Positions 38,701-48,219 of a stretch of DNA of 64,000 bases are shown in pieces; position 1 is the stretch's first letter, and every line of letters begins with the position of its first letter. Position numbers and translations under genes: made by a program. This DNA comes from an uncultured Duncaniella sp. (lineage in GTDB: Bacteria > Bacteroidota > Bacteroidia > Bacteroidales > Muribaculaceae): assembly GCA_910576785.1 (NCBI GenBank), contig CAJTJG010000019.1, positions 1 through 64,000 on the forward strand. Reading direction: 5' to 3'. The notes under the pieces are model-generated. The model made no database searches. It worked only from the letters and a program-made list of their open reading frames with translations, and was not told the DNA's origin.

Positions 38701-39330
38701 GGCATTGTTGATGGCTGAAGTATAATACCCCTTGAGTGTCTCCACTACGGGAGCATTCTCGTCAGCGCCCTTCAGCGAATATACATATGTATAAGGATCT
38801 GCTCCAAAGTCATCCACCGGACGGTAGTTGGCCATGAGCATGATCTCATAGTTATTGTCGGTATTGAAGAACTTCTGTGTCACGGCGGCTCCGAACTGCA
38901 CTGCCGAGCAGAAAGCATATCCTTCCGGCACGGGGATGGGTTCATCTATGCGGCCCACCACCTTATAATTCTGGTCATAGACAGTAGCTTTGATGCCCTT
39001 GATGGCATACTGAGTGTAGCTGTCGCTCTGCGAGATGACCTCCTTGTCATAATCAGCGGTCACGAACCAAGTCGAGCCATCAGGCATGTCAAGATATGCG
39101 TAATTCTCAGCCGGATCGAAGGAATGATCGAAATCCGACTTCGGAGCGGCCTTCATAGCCTTTGAAGCCGACGCTCCGAGTGTCCATTCCGACTGTGCGG
39201 CACGACTCTTCGGTGCCCACTTGAATGGCTCGGCAGAAGCAGACTGACGCATCGGGGCTCCATGTGCTGCAACGCCACATGTACACGCCACCAACGAAGC
39301 CATAGCTACTATGCGTAGAGATTTTTTCAT
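35749..39330 (-). CDS. Large secreted protein with GLUG-like repeats and a C-terminal sorting-like domain
   Basis: This 1193-residue exported protein starts MKKSLRIVAMASLVAC (ATG 39330), which gives a proper signal peptide. A longer start at 39378 would place 16 residues before it. Residues 60-640 form a beta-rich region of unknown fold. From about 660 to 900 come repeats of the GLUG/beta-helix type (GTIDGAGHTMRGLNL, CGMVGGLVADLG, LGGIASYMKS, IGGIASNNARGYI), as in bacterial adhesins. The C-terminal 70 residues (ITLWNISGSAVAYG, SGVYVAEAV) resemble type IX secretion sorting domains, although a type IX system is not shown here. Probably surface-exposed. No enzymatic site was recognised. Confidence 0.7.
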   Translation of the reverse strand: MKKSLRIVAMASLVACTCGVAAHGAPMRQSASAEPFKWAPKSRAAQSEWTLGASASKAMKAAPKSDFDHSFDPAENYAYLDMPDGSTWFVTADYDKEVISQSDSYTQYAIKGIKATVYDQNYKVVGRIDEPIPVPEGYAFCSAVQFGAAVTQKFFNTDNNYEIMLMANYRPVDDFGADPYTYVYSLKGADENAPVVETLKGYYTSAINNAADRWSEDFFMEFFAGEEYTEKEMFYTFDILTKATYQNKKASVLESFKVDMMYVMSDGDNESLPVLLNSKGSDLYVAVARYEKTFFLNPFDYTDDRLSPDNNYVVTLYHKEGQKMVEKSVTKIPCGTPSDGFMIRSYCLGQFQGIGDLSFDFTEDKSPAFVISVHDSNINREESFDYFAVYDVKGDVINTFGEDNGGYLALSSVTGQPEQYCFLELSAEGDYGFQFYDYPSLERKAFIAPSVYTGTEDLALSLSLDRVPGGGSYRYAISSQHGNVDANDNVYHQVAWFDADGNFLKVDRLNAGKDVYRIMPYISANGLDPFLFNTDASNEYMILVQRGTGSASQTATELCVVNDREEMLFRRVFDVYDSSISVSLSNLASNPAIWISYDDFDDNLYHNEFVSLPLNKFEGSGTAEDPYIIKSAGDFGQIRNNLTGNYRFASDIDFDGVPFTVISGTFLGTIDGAGHTMRGLNLVSSPLFKVFGNASSDKVSVIRDLTIADPVVSGTADAIIASGTYNARFENVHISRAKVDGDNTDDFGSFASSTFATVFDGCSFIGDINLPYCGMVGGLVADLGLDCKVNACYVKGSIEASSGLGGIASYMKSTASVTDSHVNASLKAKNSIGGIASNNARGYIGRCVVEGSITATEAGQRMNYLTYQPYKYIHVGGIAGELASNTGSLSGDDTPVASYVIENNLVALDAITIPEGEELLATAHRIVGRSAVNDDPEIIGEKYDPELQDWVYELGDPAAPEAFIRNNHSLSSLSKLHADTEADHTTTEGKDVTAEDLSSEFFTNLGFKFDGYTTAEPWVNTMSSIPGLWYESTVGQALYFTPAEITVTAGKTESVILVLEGIEFDALSIESSDEAACMVTPVELTEEGNAVIEISVSAEGTYTVTATTGAVSAELKVFGRSGIGQVGADAAGVSYDGGVVLASGCRITLWNISGSAVAYGNGSLSTAGLVSGVYVAEAVAADGTRHTLKIAVK

Positions 39331-39491
39331 TGATAAGAAATGTGATTGGTTAAAGATTCTTTTGTATAGGTTTTTCAATCCGCGAAGTTACGACAATTCC
39401 GGCGCACGAATTTACAATTCAATATTAATAATAGTTAAATCGCTAATTGACAATGACCCTGAACCACTGTGGCGGTGTGTCAGATTACAGA

Positions 39492-39598
39492 AGAAACCAA
39501 ATAAAGCAAGAAAGGACAAAGGCGACTGTATATTAATTCTCAGTACGACAATTAATTATTATGTCACCTTTATCCTTTCTTACTCCTTTTGCGTTTTC
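39492..39598. repeat. Palindromic repeat element B (also a likely terminator of the C10 gene)
   Basis: The arms AAGAAAGGACAAAGGCGAC (about 39509-39527) and a complementary stretch (about 39564-39582) pair with two mismatches and extend imperfectly outward. The loop contains TTAATTCTCAGTACGA. The element at 52821-52918 has almost the same loop (TTAATTATCAGTATGA) and shares the arm core AAGGACAAA, so the two look related. It lies between the stop of the C10 protease gene and the start of the next gene. Confidence 0.6.
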
Positions 39599-39625
39599 CC
39601 GTGAATAACGGTTTTAACGCCGATC

Positions 39626-42600
39626 TCAGCGGATCACCTTTCTGACTGATCCGTCGGACATCTTCACGATCGTCACACTGCCATGCAGCGGCGAGGCAAT
39701 GCGTCGTCCATGCAGATCGTAATACTCCACAGGCTCGACATCGTAGCCATCCGTCTCTGGCTCTCCGATACCCGAGAAACTCACAACCTTGCAAATGAGC
39801 GGATCACGGCCATATATGACTGCATGGATATCTACATCGCCCGGGGCAAGTCTGCGCAATGTATACTCAGTACCTACATAATCATACTCGCCCGTATTCG
39901 GCCCAGTGGGGCGGAGCTCCGTCAGCATCTCCGACGACACGACCTCGATCGTCTCGAAATCCATATCCAGTCCACCACATACGCTTCCACGGTCATACAC
40001 CGTCAGTTTGGCTGTCGAGCCGATCTCCGGCAGGCAGATCTCATCAGTAGAAAGTGACACCTCCGAGTCGATATCTCCCACCATGAAGTATTCACCGGCA
40101 TAGATGTATTGGGCACTACGGCGACGACTGTCGAGCAGTTCGAGTCTGTCACCATCTATCCTGCAATAGTATGAAGCCTCGATCTTGGACAGGTCAAGCC
40201 CTTTCTCCATATATGGTCTCAGATCTATCCCGTCGCCGGTGAAACGTGCGGCACATTCATTACCTACAAAATAGCACTCAGTGCCAACCGGATTGAAGAA
40301 AAACAGTCGATTGCCATTGGCATCCACATGTTCAAGTTTCTTCAAGGCCGAGAGATCAAGATGCTCTATAATATTGTCAGACACGGAAAGATTTCTAAGC
40401 TCCTTGCACGCATCCACATTGAGCGCCCTTATACGGTTATCCCGACATCGCAACGTGGTAAGTCCTGTACATCCGGCAATGTCGATATCATCAATGCGGT
40501 TGTGTTCGCACCATAACCTCGTAAGCATCGGGCTACCCGATACATCAAGCGAGACAATCATATTATTGTCACAGATGACACTTTCAAGTTCCGTTCTGTG
40601 GGCAGGCAATTCAAGCACAGTCAGTCGGTTATCGCTGCAATCTAAACTTGCCAGCTTCGTTGATTCCGGAATGATGAGAGATTCAAGCTGATTATTACTA
40701 CAATCCAAATACAATCTACCGATATTTCCGAGACTGAGATTCGTAAGACCGTTACCAGCTACATCCAGAGTAAAATCCTCTATCTCATCAGGCAGAACAA
40801 GTTCCTCCAAACTACATTTATAAGCACTTACCCTCTCCATATCCGGCACGTTCTTCAGGGATATCCTTTTAAGATCCGGATTTTCATACACATTCACCAC
40901 ACTCAGTTCGGGCATGCCGTCTATATCTATCTCTGTAATGGAATTGCCCTGGGCCCCGATAGTAACCAGTTTGAAGAATCCTTCTATGCCCTCGAGTGAG
41001 CGTATTCCGGAATTGCTCATGTCAATATACCCGGGTGCATTCATGAGGTCATAGTCATTGAACACACCGTCTCGGTTCACATCATACTCCTTCAACAATT
41101 TCCTCAAGTTCTCATCCTTGATGCGTGTCGCAGGGAAACTTCTTGACCGCATCAATATCGGTTCAGAAGATACCACCACCTTGTCATCACTCACTATGTC
41201 AAGCCTGTAGCTTTCACCATCGCTGACCAGTGTATTCTTGTCAAAAAGTATATCCGGACAGAACCAGTAAAGAGAGCTTTGACCGTAACTCAGGGAAAAA
41301 TTGCCATCAAGCACCATCTCCGCGGCAACATCACCGCTATTGACATTGATCAGACGGACATACGTGTTGGGATAATGGGTCTCGGCGCCATTGTTTATCA
41401 TCCTGAACACCACCTTTTCATCCGTATCTATGGAAAGTATGCCGGGCTTCTCCAGTATCTCGGCGCTACACAACGGCTCGGTCGGGACATCAACCACAGC
41501 ACATGATCTCACGCCATCCTTCACACTCATCAACGCAAAGGGGTGAGTGCCTGGCTTTGGCCAGAAGTGCCGCCATGGGGCCGATGCACTCTCGCGCCAT
41601 ACAGGGTAGATCCTATATTCTCCATCACCAATGCTATATGCCTCAAGCTTGCCACTGTCCGTTCCGGTCGCGGCCACATACTTCACATGGTTGCCCTTTG
41701 TATCCGTTATCCTCAGGCCCCAGTTGATGCCATAGTTTATCCTGTCCCTGACCCAATTATAGTTGGACCTACGGTACAATACCATGGTGAATCCCGATCC
41801 GTCTGTTTCGGGGACAAAATCACCGAATTTGGAGTATATTCCTATGGTAGCGTCAGGTGACGGTGGCTGGATTCCGTACAGGATCCCCTTTCCACGGTTG
41901 TAGCCGGATGTACTGCCACCATATCCCTGCCACTCCGGCGTAAGTACCGCCGGGATGAAATACCCATTGCTTACACCTCCCCATCCCCAGTTGATGTGCA
42001 GGAAACCGTCTGCATCATTGCCGTCGCAAACGAATGAATGCCCCGAACCGCTTTTTGAAACTCCATCAAGGATCACCGGTCTGCCGGCCTGCAGCTCCTC
42101 ATAGATAATGGCATTGTATGCCGATGGAGCAATATCCCATATAGAATAATAGGACATACCGAGCGAACTACCTTCCGTTCCTGTATGATATACCATCGTG
42201 CCCGCATAGCCAAAATCGTCAGTCAACGCCCCCTTGATGTCCGCGGAAGCAGCCCCGCTTGACGATAGACCATAACTCATACCCACAGCCTTGCCGACAT
42301 CACTCACAAGCCGCGCCACAGCAGCTTTCTGCTCCTCGGATGACTCAACATTCGAATAATCCGGAAGAATGTTTGCCCAGTCATAGTCCGACGGATACTT
42401 ATGGTATGCCATCACTTGAGCCACTGATATGGCCACACATCCGGCCACTGCATTCACTTTGCCACCTTCCCCATCATTGACCTCCGGACAATGCAGATTG
42501 TAGGGATAATCCTGATTCCACGCTATCTTGTCAAGAAGGGGGGCAACAGGCTTTATCGCCGCATAGAGCCAGTCGGACGTTGGCGACTCCGCATATTCCG

Positions 42601-42936
42601 ATAGATACTCTGCAAGAGCCGGAGCGATATCCGTAAAATCACCCTTATCGCTATAGCCAAGCACGGGGGCGGAGGTGACGTCCGAACTGCTGACTATCAC
42701 ATAGCCTTTGCCGACACCGGGGCTGAACACGTAGCATGCATCAACTTCGGACACCAACTGAAGATTATCCACTGATTTTGCAAGCATTTTCCCTGAATTT
42801 ACGGCAGGGGCCAAAAACGCCTGCGCCCTTGCAAGCGCTTCATTTTCAGCGATGCGGGCATTGGCAACACCGGCTGCAACCATCAACGCAGCCACCACCG
42901 TACAGGTGCGGGGGGGGGGGGGGGGGGGAGATTCAT
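39626..42936 (-). CDS. Secreted C10 cysteine protease with leucine-rich repeats, out of frame at a poly-C run
   Basis: The protein body (about 1090 residues from 42898) holds a signal-peptide core (VVAALMVAAGVANA), a Spi-like prodomain (about 15-100) and a C10/streptopain protease. The nucleophile Cys is in AVAGCVAISVAQVM (near 154) and the His in SGSGHSFVCDG; HINWGWGG follows. Later come a dockerin-like calcium loop (DVNRDGVFNDYDL), about ten short leucine-rich repeats and a sorting-like C-terminus (YYDLHGRRIA). The only good ATG (42936) lies upstream of 19 C on the coding strand. With 19 the ATG frame stops after about 17 codons; 17 or 20 would join it to the body. Expression is probably phase-variable and OFF in this copy. 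Confidence 0.75.
42910..42928. repeat. Homopolymer of 19 G (19 C in the coding strand)
   Basis: An uninterrupted run of 19 G on the plus strand lies three codons into the C10 protease gene, before its signal-peptide core. Runs this long change length readily by slippage. The exact count may also be uncertain because such runs are hard to sequence. Confidence 0.9.
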
Positions 42937-42982
42937 AGCAAAAATTTTTTAATTTTCAAAACGAGTACATGATTGAATTTTG

Positions 42983-43017
42983 CAAATATAATGATTTATT
43001 GTGAATTATATGCAAAA
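42983..43017 (-). promoter_or_regulatory. Promoter of the C10 protease gene
   Basis: On the minus strand, TTTTG (43017-43013), 22 bases, then TATATTTG (42990-42983) fit the Bacteroidota consensus with a slightly long spacer. Transcription near 42976 would give a 40-base leader to the ATG at 42936, supporting that start. Confidence 0.55.
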
Positions 43018-43020
43018 TCT

Positions 43021-43070
43021 CCAATAAAAACAATCCCGGACCTCCGCTCGGGAGATCCGGGATCGTATTG
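43021..43070 (-). terminator. Terminator of the exbB-exbD-exbD-tonB operon
   Basis: ATCCCGGA (43033-43040) pairs with TCCGGGAT (43056-43063), with an inner CTCC/GGAG step. On the minus strand TTGTTTTTATT follows directly, a good intrinsic terminator 19-68 bases past the tonB stop. Confidence 0.8.
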
Positions 43071-43088
43071 ATGTGTCAGGTTACGCTA

Positions 43089-43946
43089 TTAAACGCCCTG
43101 GAGTTTGAACTGGATGGGGAGTGTGTACCACACGTTCACAGCGTGACCGTTCATCTTGCCGGGGACGAACTTGGGAAGTGACTTGACCACGCGGACTGCC
43201 TCCTTGTCGAGGTCGGGGTCCTTACCGCGGACAACCTTTACTTCGCCAACGCTACCGGTCTTGGTAACGACGAACTGTACTACCACACGACCCTGGATGT
43301 TGTTTTCCTGAGCCATGGCCGGGTAGCGGATGTGCTCAGCCACATACTTGAGAAGGGCTGCATCGCCACCGGGGAACTGAGGTTTCTGCTCTACAACGTC
43401 GAACACCTTGTTGTCATCAACAGGTTCGGGCTTCTTCTCCTCCACGATGATCTCCTCTTTGTGCTCACGGACAACGTTGAGGTCGTCAGTACCCTTGTCA
43501 AAGTCAGTGGTACCCACGGCTGTATCGGTCTCCTTGAGGTCGTCCTGGCTCTTGATCTCCTCAACCACCTCTTCATCGCGGGTGATCTGGAGCTCGGTAG
43601 CCTTGACAGTGTTGAGGATCTCTTCGGGGAGAGCTTCGGGCTGCTGCTCCTCGACACGCTGCATCTCCTCCTCTTCGGGTTCTTCCTCTTCCTGCTCCTC
43701 GGCGGAGTAGTCGATCATAGCCTGCTCTACCTGATCCTCAGGACGCGCATCGCTCTGCTGGAGAACGGTGTTGGCGAGGAGACCAAGGAGGGCTACGATA
43801 AGAAGAACGATGAGGATGACAAGCATGGCGCGGTTGTGGCGCTTAGCCGAAGCCTTGCGGAGCTCATAGGCTCCGAAGTCCTTGTTCTTTCCTTCGAATA
43901 TAAGTTCAATCCATTCTGATGATGAAAGATCTACATCTTTTGCCAT
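43089..43946 (-). CDS. tonB: TonB-family energy transducer
   Basis: This 285-residue protein spans the inner membrane once (about residues 38-62) after a short cytoplasmic part starting MAKDVDLSSSEWIELIFEGKNKDFGAYELRK cut here to its opening MAKDVDLSSSEW motif, which is typical of Bacteroidota TonB. A charged Glu/Pro-rich spacer (85-195) crosses the periplasm. The TonB C-terminal domain (YPAMAQENNIQGRVVVQFVV, then NVWYTLPIQFKL) contacts outer-membrane receptors. It is the last gene after exbB and two exbD genes and passes proton-motive energy to TonB-dependent transporters. Confidence 0.9.
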   Translation of the reverse strand: MAKDVDLSSSEWIELIFEGKNKDFGAYELRKASAKRHNRAMLVILIVLLIVALLGLLANTVLQQSDARPEDQVEQAMIDYSAEEQEEEEPEEEEMQRVEEQQPEALPEEILNTVKATELQITRDEEVVEEIKSQDDLKETDTAVGTTDFDKGTDDLNVVREHKEEIIVEEKKPEPVDDNKVFDVVEQKPQFPGGDAALLKYVAEHIRYPAMAQENNIQGRVVVQFVVTKTGSVGEVKVVRGKDPDLDKEAVRVVKSLPKFVPGKMNGHAVNVWYTLPIQFKLQGV

Positions 43947-43993
43947 ATTTCGTAAGAGATTTTTCGGGTTAATATATATCTGTCATCAACGGA

Positions 43994-44743
43994 TTACTTC
44001 TTGGGGTTCTTGGCAAGATAGTCAAGGATGAGAGCTGAGTCGACCTTATTGATGTTGTCGATCTGATAACGCGAGATCTGGTTGATCTGCATTTCGTCGA
44101 GGGCCGAGATCAGGCTCTCCCATGAAGCCTCGGGAGCTGCCTTGATAATCACAACAGGACGGGTGAGGGTGGAGTCGTTACGGATCTCACGGGCACGTGC
44201 CTGGTAGATCGAGTCGTTGGCAGCGGAGTTGCCGGGAGCGAACTCCTTGTTACGCCAGCGAGCTTTCTCCTTCTCGATTTTTTCGAGCACCTGCTTGTTG
44301 CGGTCATGGAGGATCTTGCGGATGCCTTGCTGGATTTTGCCGTCGTTTCCTACGAAGTGCTCGGCTTTGAGCTTGTTGTTGTCGATGAGGCCGTCACCAT
44401 CGGTGTCGGCGATCTCGGGCATACCTTCGTAGTAATAGACTGTGCTCATCGGGCGTCCGGCTTCGTCTTTCTTGACGTCGCCGTTGGCATTGCGGTCGGT
44501 AGTGAGGATGAGCGTTATTGCTTCAGATTCCTTTGCTTTGTTCATCTGCTGCTGCTCGATCTTCTCGTTGGAGGGGAGCGAGATAGTCAGCGTCTGAGAC
44601 TTGATCATTGTGGTACAAAGCATGAAGAATGTAATCAGAAGCATGTTCATGTCCACCATGGGGGTAAAGTCCACATGGATTGACATTTTCTTCTGGGCGC
44701 CTTTTTTCTTTTTGCCGCCGTCTGATTGTTCAATCTGTGCCAT
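43994..44743 (-). CDS. exbD: ExbD/TolR-family protein (second copy)
   Basis: This 249-residue protein has the ExbD layout: a basic cytoplasmic N-terminus and one membrane helix starting with the conserved Asp region (HVDFTPMVDMNMLLITFFML, the functional Asp being in MVDM). A longer-than-usual periplasmic domain follows. It works with ExbB to couple proton flow to TonB. It lies 5 bases after the first exbD and 47 bases before tonB. Bacteroidota commonly carry two ExbD paralogues in this operon. Confidence 0.88.
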   Translation of the reverse strand: MAQIEQSDGGKKKKGAQKKMSIHVDFTPMVDMNMLLITFFMLCTTMIKSQTLTISLPSNEKIEQQQMNKAKESEAITLILTTDRNANGDVKKDEAGRPMSTVYYYEGMPEIADTDGDGLIDNNKLKAEHFVGNDGKIQQGIRKILHDRNKQVLEKIEKEKARWRNKEFAPGNSAANDSIYQARAREIRNDSTLTRPVVIIKAAPEASWESLISALDEMQINQISRYQIDNINKVDSALILDYLAKNPKK

Positions 44744-44748
44744 AATGA

Positions 44749-45465
44749 TTATTCTTGCTCAGTTTTTAAAGCTGTCATGATGCTGAAGCGGTTCATCTTG
44801 AGAGTCTGAAGATTGTCGAGCACGTCATGGACAATCGTGTAAGGAGTGTCCTTGTCGGCCTTGACGGCGATACCCTCGCCCTTCTTCATGGCTTTCTGCA
44901 GGTTGTCGTTGCCTGAATTGTAGATGGCGCGCATCCAGATTTGGAACTCGTTGAGGTGATCCATATCCTTATTGTCATTGATGGGTATACCTACACCCTT
45001 CTGTGTCATGTCGGATATGAATTTGTCCTGCTCTGTCTGAGACATTCCAAGGAACTGATGGAGCACCTGGAAGGGTACGCCAAACATGTTGATCTTGGAG
45101 AATACCTCGCGGTCCTGTGCTGTAAGCTGCACCGGATTGCTCGGGTGCTGCTTGTTGTAAAGCGTTACTGCTTCATCAAGAATCGTCTTGCGGAGAGCCT
45201 CCGAACCCCATGTGTCCTTGGTGTCCGCATCAGCGTCACCGGCAATGGAGATGAAGACTTTTCCTTCGGGGCTGACAAGTACCGATGCCAGGTTGGCCGT
45301 GGGCACTTTCTGCTCCGATACAGAGGAGGGGGTCAGTACGGTGACCGGCTCCTTCTGCAGGAAGGTAGATGTCAACATGAAGAAAGTAAGCAAGAGCACA
45401 GTCACGTCACTCATCGCGGTCATGTCGATGAGGGTGCTTTTCCTCTTAATTTTTACTTTTCCCAT
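44749..45465 (-). CDS. exbD: ExbD/TolR-family protein (first copy)
   Basis: This 238-residue ExbD protein starts MGKVKIKRKSTLIDMTAMSD, with the membrane helix and its essential Asp region (MTAMSDVTVLLLTFFMLTS) immediately after. The periplasmic part (35-238) is longer than E. coli ExbD (141 residues in total). It lies 50 bases after exbB. With the next gene it would form a hetero-ExbD assembly, as inferred for other Bacteroidota; direct proof is not in the sequence. Confidence 0.88.
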   Translation of the reverse strand: MGKVKIKRKSTLIDMTAMSDVTVLLLTFFMLTSTFLQKEPVTVLTPSSVSEQKVPTANLASVLVSPEGKVFISIAGDADADTKDTWGSEALRKTILDEAVTLYNKQHPSNPVQLTAQDREVFSKINMFGVPFQVLHQFLGMSQTEQDKFISDMTQKGVGIPINDNKDMDHLNEFQIWMRAIYNSGNDNLQKAMKKGEGIAVKADKDTPYTIVHDVLDNLQTLKMNRFSIMTALKTEQE

Positions 45466-45515
45466 ATTACGTTATCTGTTGGAAATTGAAGTTGGTTTAG
45501 ATAGGTAACAGGGGA

Positions 45516-46337
45516 TCAGTGGGTAGCTGCAAATGTCTGCACGATGGAGAAACCGATCTCGTCGATTGCGTAGGTCAGATTGTCGATCTTGTTGGTGTAG
45601 AAGTTGTAGGAGATTACAGCGAAGGCACCGGTGGCGATACCGAAGGCGGTGTTGATAAGAGCCTCCGAGATACCGGTGGAGAGCTCGGTGGAGTCAGGTG
45701 CGCCGGATGCTGCAAGAGCCTGGAACGACTTGATCATACCGATCACAGTACCGAGAAGACCAACGAGTGTACCGAGAGTGGTGAGGGTAGCAACGATGGG
45801 AAGATTCTGCTGGAGAGCGGGCATCTCGAGGGCGGTGGCCTCCTCTACAGTCTTCTGGAGGTTGGCGATCTTCTGCTCCTTGCTGAGGACGGTGTTCTTG
45901 TCCATCTCCTCGTAGGAGTTGAGGGCAGCGGCTACTACAGCGGCTACAGAGCCCTTCTGATTCTTGCAGAGGTTCTTGGCACCCTGGATATCGTTGGCAG
46001 CGAGACATTTCTTCACGCCGGCTACAAACTTCTCGATGGAGCCTTTGCCCTTAGCGGACGAGAGGGCGATCCAACGCTCTACGGAAAGAACGATCACAGT
46101 GAGGAAAAGGGTCTGGAGAATAGGCACAATGAAACCGCCCTTATAGATGGTGCCCCAAAGGTCGATGGGGTGGCCCTCCTCAAAGTGCGACTCGTGGCCG
46201 AACCAGAACATGAAGAGGAGTACTGCCACAACGAGGCATGCGAGGATCACCAGGAAGGCGTTCTTGATACCGGCAACATTGCTGCCTTGCTTGTTGTCAG
46301 CCTTTTTGGGCTGTGCGATGGGCTTTTGAGCTTCCAT
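45516..46337 (-). CDS. exbB: MotA/TolQ/ExbB proton channel protein
   Basis: This 273-residue protein forms the proton channel of the TonB energiser. Three membrane segments are seen: one near residues 28-47, one at 70-90, and a pair near 185-205 and 225-250. The conserved LTTLGTLVGLLGTVIGMIKSF and ISEALINTAFGIATGAFAV segments belong to the MotA/TolQ/ExbB family. The extra N-terminal segment (MEAQKPIAQPKK...) is usual in this phylum. First gene of the operon; its leader is about 260 bases. Confidence 0.92.
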   Translation of the reverse strand: MEAQKPIAQPKKADNKQGSNVAGIKNAFLVILACLVVAVLLFMFWFGHESHFEEGHPIDLWGTIYKGGFIVPILQTLFLTVIVLSVERWIALSSAKGKGSIEKFVAGVKKCLAANDIQGAKNLCKNQKGSVAAVVAAALNSYEEMDKNTVLSKEQKIANLQKTVEEATALEMPALQQNLPIVATLTTLGTLVGLLGTVIGMIKSFQALAASGAPDSTELSTGISEALINTAFGIATGAFAVISYNFYTNKIDNLTYAIDEIGFSIVQTFAATH

Positions 46338-46605
46338 AATTTTTCTTAATTACTTTTTAGAGGTTTATTAGTTTGTGATTATTAGTTTTGATGATCTTTC
46401 TGACTGTATGTATCCATAAGAGGATCCCTACATATCGACAGGCGACGACACATGACATGCCGTAGCACCGGAGGTCTGACATTTTATTCAGGACATGGTC
46501 TTCAAGGTAAGAATCCGTCGTATAAATTAAGATTTATGTTAAATTTTATAGTCACATGGTATCGATTCATGCACTCTGCGATAGAGTGTTTCTTAAAACG
46601 ATATG

Positions 46606-46637
46606 CAAATTTATAAGGAAATTTCCGTGTTTCCAAA
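46606..46637 (-). promoter_or_regulatory. Promoter of the exbB operon
   Basis: On the minus strand, TTTG (46637-46634), a 20-base spacer, then TAAATTTG (46613-46606) match the consensus well. The leader to exbB is then about 260 bases with no recognised element. The rest of 46338-46853 is AT-rich and holds no supported gene. Confidence 0.65.
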
Positions 46638-46763
46638 CGTTTCACTCCTTTTTTTGGGACGTATGCTCTAAAACATGTTAACATTTGGCGACAATAATGT
46701 TTTTTTCCGCCGTTTAAACTCATTTTCACTTAACTGTACTAAAAATATTTAAAATTTTATCAC

Positions 46764-46771
46764 TAACTTTG
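46764..46771 (+). promoter_or_regulatory. -7 element of the nqr operon
   Basis: TAACTTTG lies 83 bases before the nqrA ATG and fits the consensus. No strong TTTG occurs at the -33 distance, so confidence is moderate. Confidence 0.45.
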
Positions 46772-46853
46772 TCCGTTGTTTCTTTCGGCGGTTCAATACG
46801 TTCCGCCCGATCATGTCGAAATTTTTCTAACGGTACAATTTTAAATAATCCTA

Positions 46854-48194
46854 ATGAGAAGGACCATTAACTTAAAAAAAGGGCTCAACCTGCGCATGAC
46901 GGGTGGAGTTGACACGCCTTCGGAGGTGTCGCAGGTTCTCCCCGGGAGTGTGGCTATAGTCCCCGACGATTTTCCCGGCTTCAGGCCCAAGCTTGACGTG
47001 GCCGAAGGAGACTCTGTCTGCATCGGCTCTCCGCTGATGCACGACAAGGAGCATCCGGAGATCAGACTCGTATCCCCGGTGGCTGGAACCGTCTCCCACA
47101 TAGTGCGCGGTGCCCGCCGCAAGATTGAGCGAGTCGAGATCACTCCCACCGCCGATGGAGCCGGCAAATCTATGAAAACACCTGTGTCGTCCTCACGAGA
47201 AGCTATCGTCAATGCCCTCGCCGCCTCCGGTCTATGGGCCATGATGAGACAGAGGCCGTATGACATCGTTCCCGACACGGCAGTTTCTCCCCGCGATATC
47301 TTCGTGACAGCTCTCGACACCGCCCCGCTCGCCGCCGATCTCGAACTCGGCGTAAAGGACAAAATCAATGAGCTCAAGGCCGGAGTAAAAGCTCTCGCCT
47401 CGCTGACTTCCGGTCATATATATATAGGTATAGGCGCCGGATCCGCCCTTCCCGATATCGATGGAGCGGAGATGGTGGAGTTCAACCGTCTCCACCCGGC
47501 AGGAAATGCCGGTGTTCAGGCAGCCAACATAGCTCCGGTCAACAAAGGCGAGATCATCTGGGTCCTTGACATCGTGACACTCTGCAAGATAGGCCATCTG
47601 ATGCTCAATGGAGAGTACGACCCGAAAGTCTACGTAGCCGTGACAGGCAGTGAGGTAAAGACTCCTTGCATCATCTCCACAATAGCAGGCGCCCATCTTT
47701 CCGACATCCTGACCGGCAATGTCGACAACGATGGCCGCACCCACCGCATCATATCAGGCAATGTGCTCACCGGCATCCCCGTCGGGGCCGACGGCTACCT
47801 GAGGTATCCTTACCGTCAGGTGACAGTGATACCGGAAGGCGATGATGCCGACGAGTTCATGGGCTGGGCCTCTCTGAGTCCGTCGAAGATGAGCGAGAGC
47901 CGATCATTCCTCGGCAAACTCCTCGGTCGCAGATTCAATCCTGACGCACGCCTCAACGGCGGACGCCGAGCCATGATCATGTCCGGCATATATGACGACT
48001 ACCTGCCGATGGATATTCTGCCCGAATATCTCATAAAAGCCATCCTCGCCAAAGATATCGACAATATGGAGGCCCTTGGCATCTACGAGATAGCCCCCGA
48101 AGATATCGCACTGGCAGAATACGCCGATCCTTCCAAGCTGGAGCTGCAACGCATAGTCCGCCAGGGGCTCGACTACATGCGCAGCGAAGTATAA
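46854..48194 (+). CDS. nqrA: Na+-NQR subunit A
   Basis: This 446-residue cytoplasmic subunit belongs to the sodium-pumping NADH:quinone oxidoreductase. The opening INLKKGLNLRMTGG and the region DFPGFRPKLDVAEGD match NqrA rather than RnfC; no ferredoxin-type CxxCxxC clusters are present. NqrA contributes to the quinone site. First gene of a complete six-gene operon; nqrB starts 25 bases later. Confidence 0.94.
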   Translation: MRRTINLKKGLNLRMTGGVDTPSEVSQVLPGSVAIVPDDFPGFRPKLDVAEGDSVCIGSPLMHDKEHPEIRLVSPVAGTVSHIVRGARRKIERVEITPTADGAGKSMKTPVSSSREAIVNALAASGLWAMMRQRPYDIVPDTAVSPRDIFVTALDTAPLAADLELGVKDKINELKAGVKALASLTSGHIYIGIGAGSALPDIDGAEMVEFNRLHPAGNAGVQAANIAPVNKGEIIWVLDIVTLCKIGHLMLNGEYDPKVYVAVTGSEVKTPCIISTIAGAHLSDILTGNVDNDGRTHRIISGNVLTGIPVGADGYLRYPYRQVTVIPEGDDADEFMGWASLSPSKMSESRSFLGKLLGRRFNPDARLNGGRRAMIMSGIYDDYLPMDILPEYLIKAILAKDIDNMEALGIYEIAPEDIALAEYADPSKLELQRIVRQGLDYMRSEV

Positions 48195-48219
48195 TCCACC
48201 CGTTTCCACTCATCCGACA

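Noticed and set aside
42910..42928. The 19-G run as a pure sequencing artefact such as dark-cycle poly-G
   Set aside because: It is flanked on both sides by sensible sequence (promoter and start codon on one side, protease body on the other), so the run is probably real, though its exact length is uncertain.
45519..46349. Plus-strand open frame of 276 codons over exbB
   Set aside because: It is a Gly/Glu-rich antisense shadow of the conserved exbB gene.
46502..46729. Minus-strand open frame of 75 codons upstream of exbB
   Set aside because: It overlaps the exbB promoter at 46606-46637 and shows no recognisable protein features.
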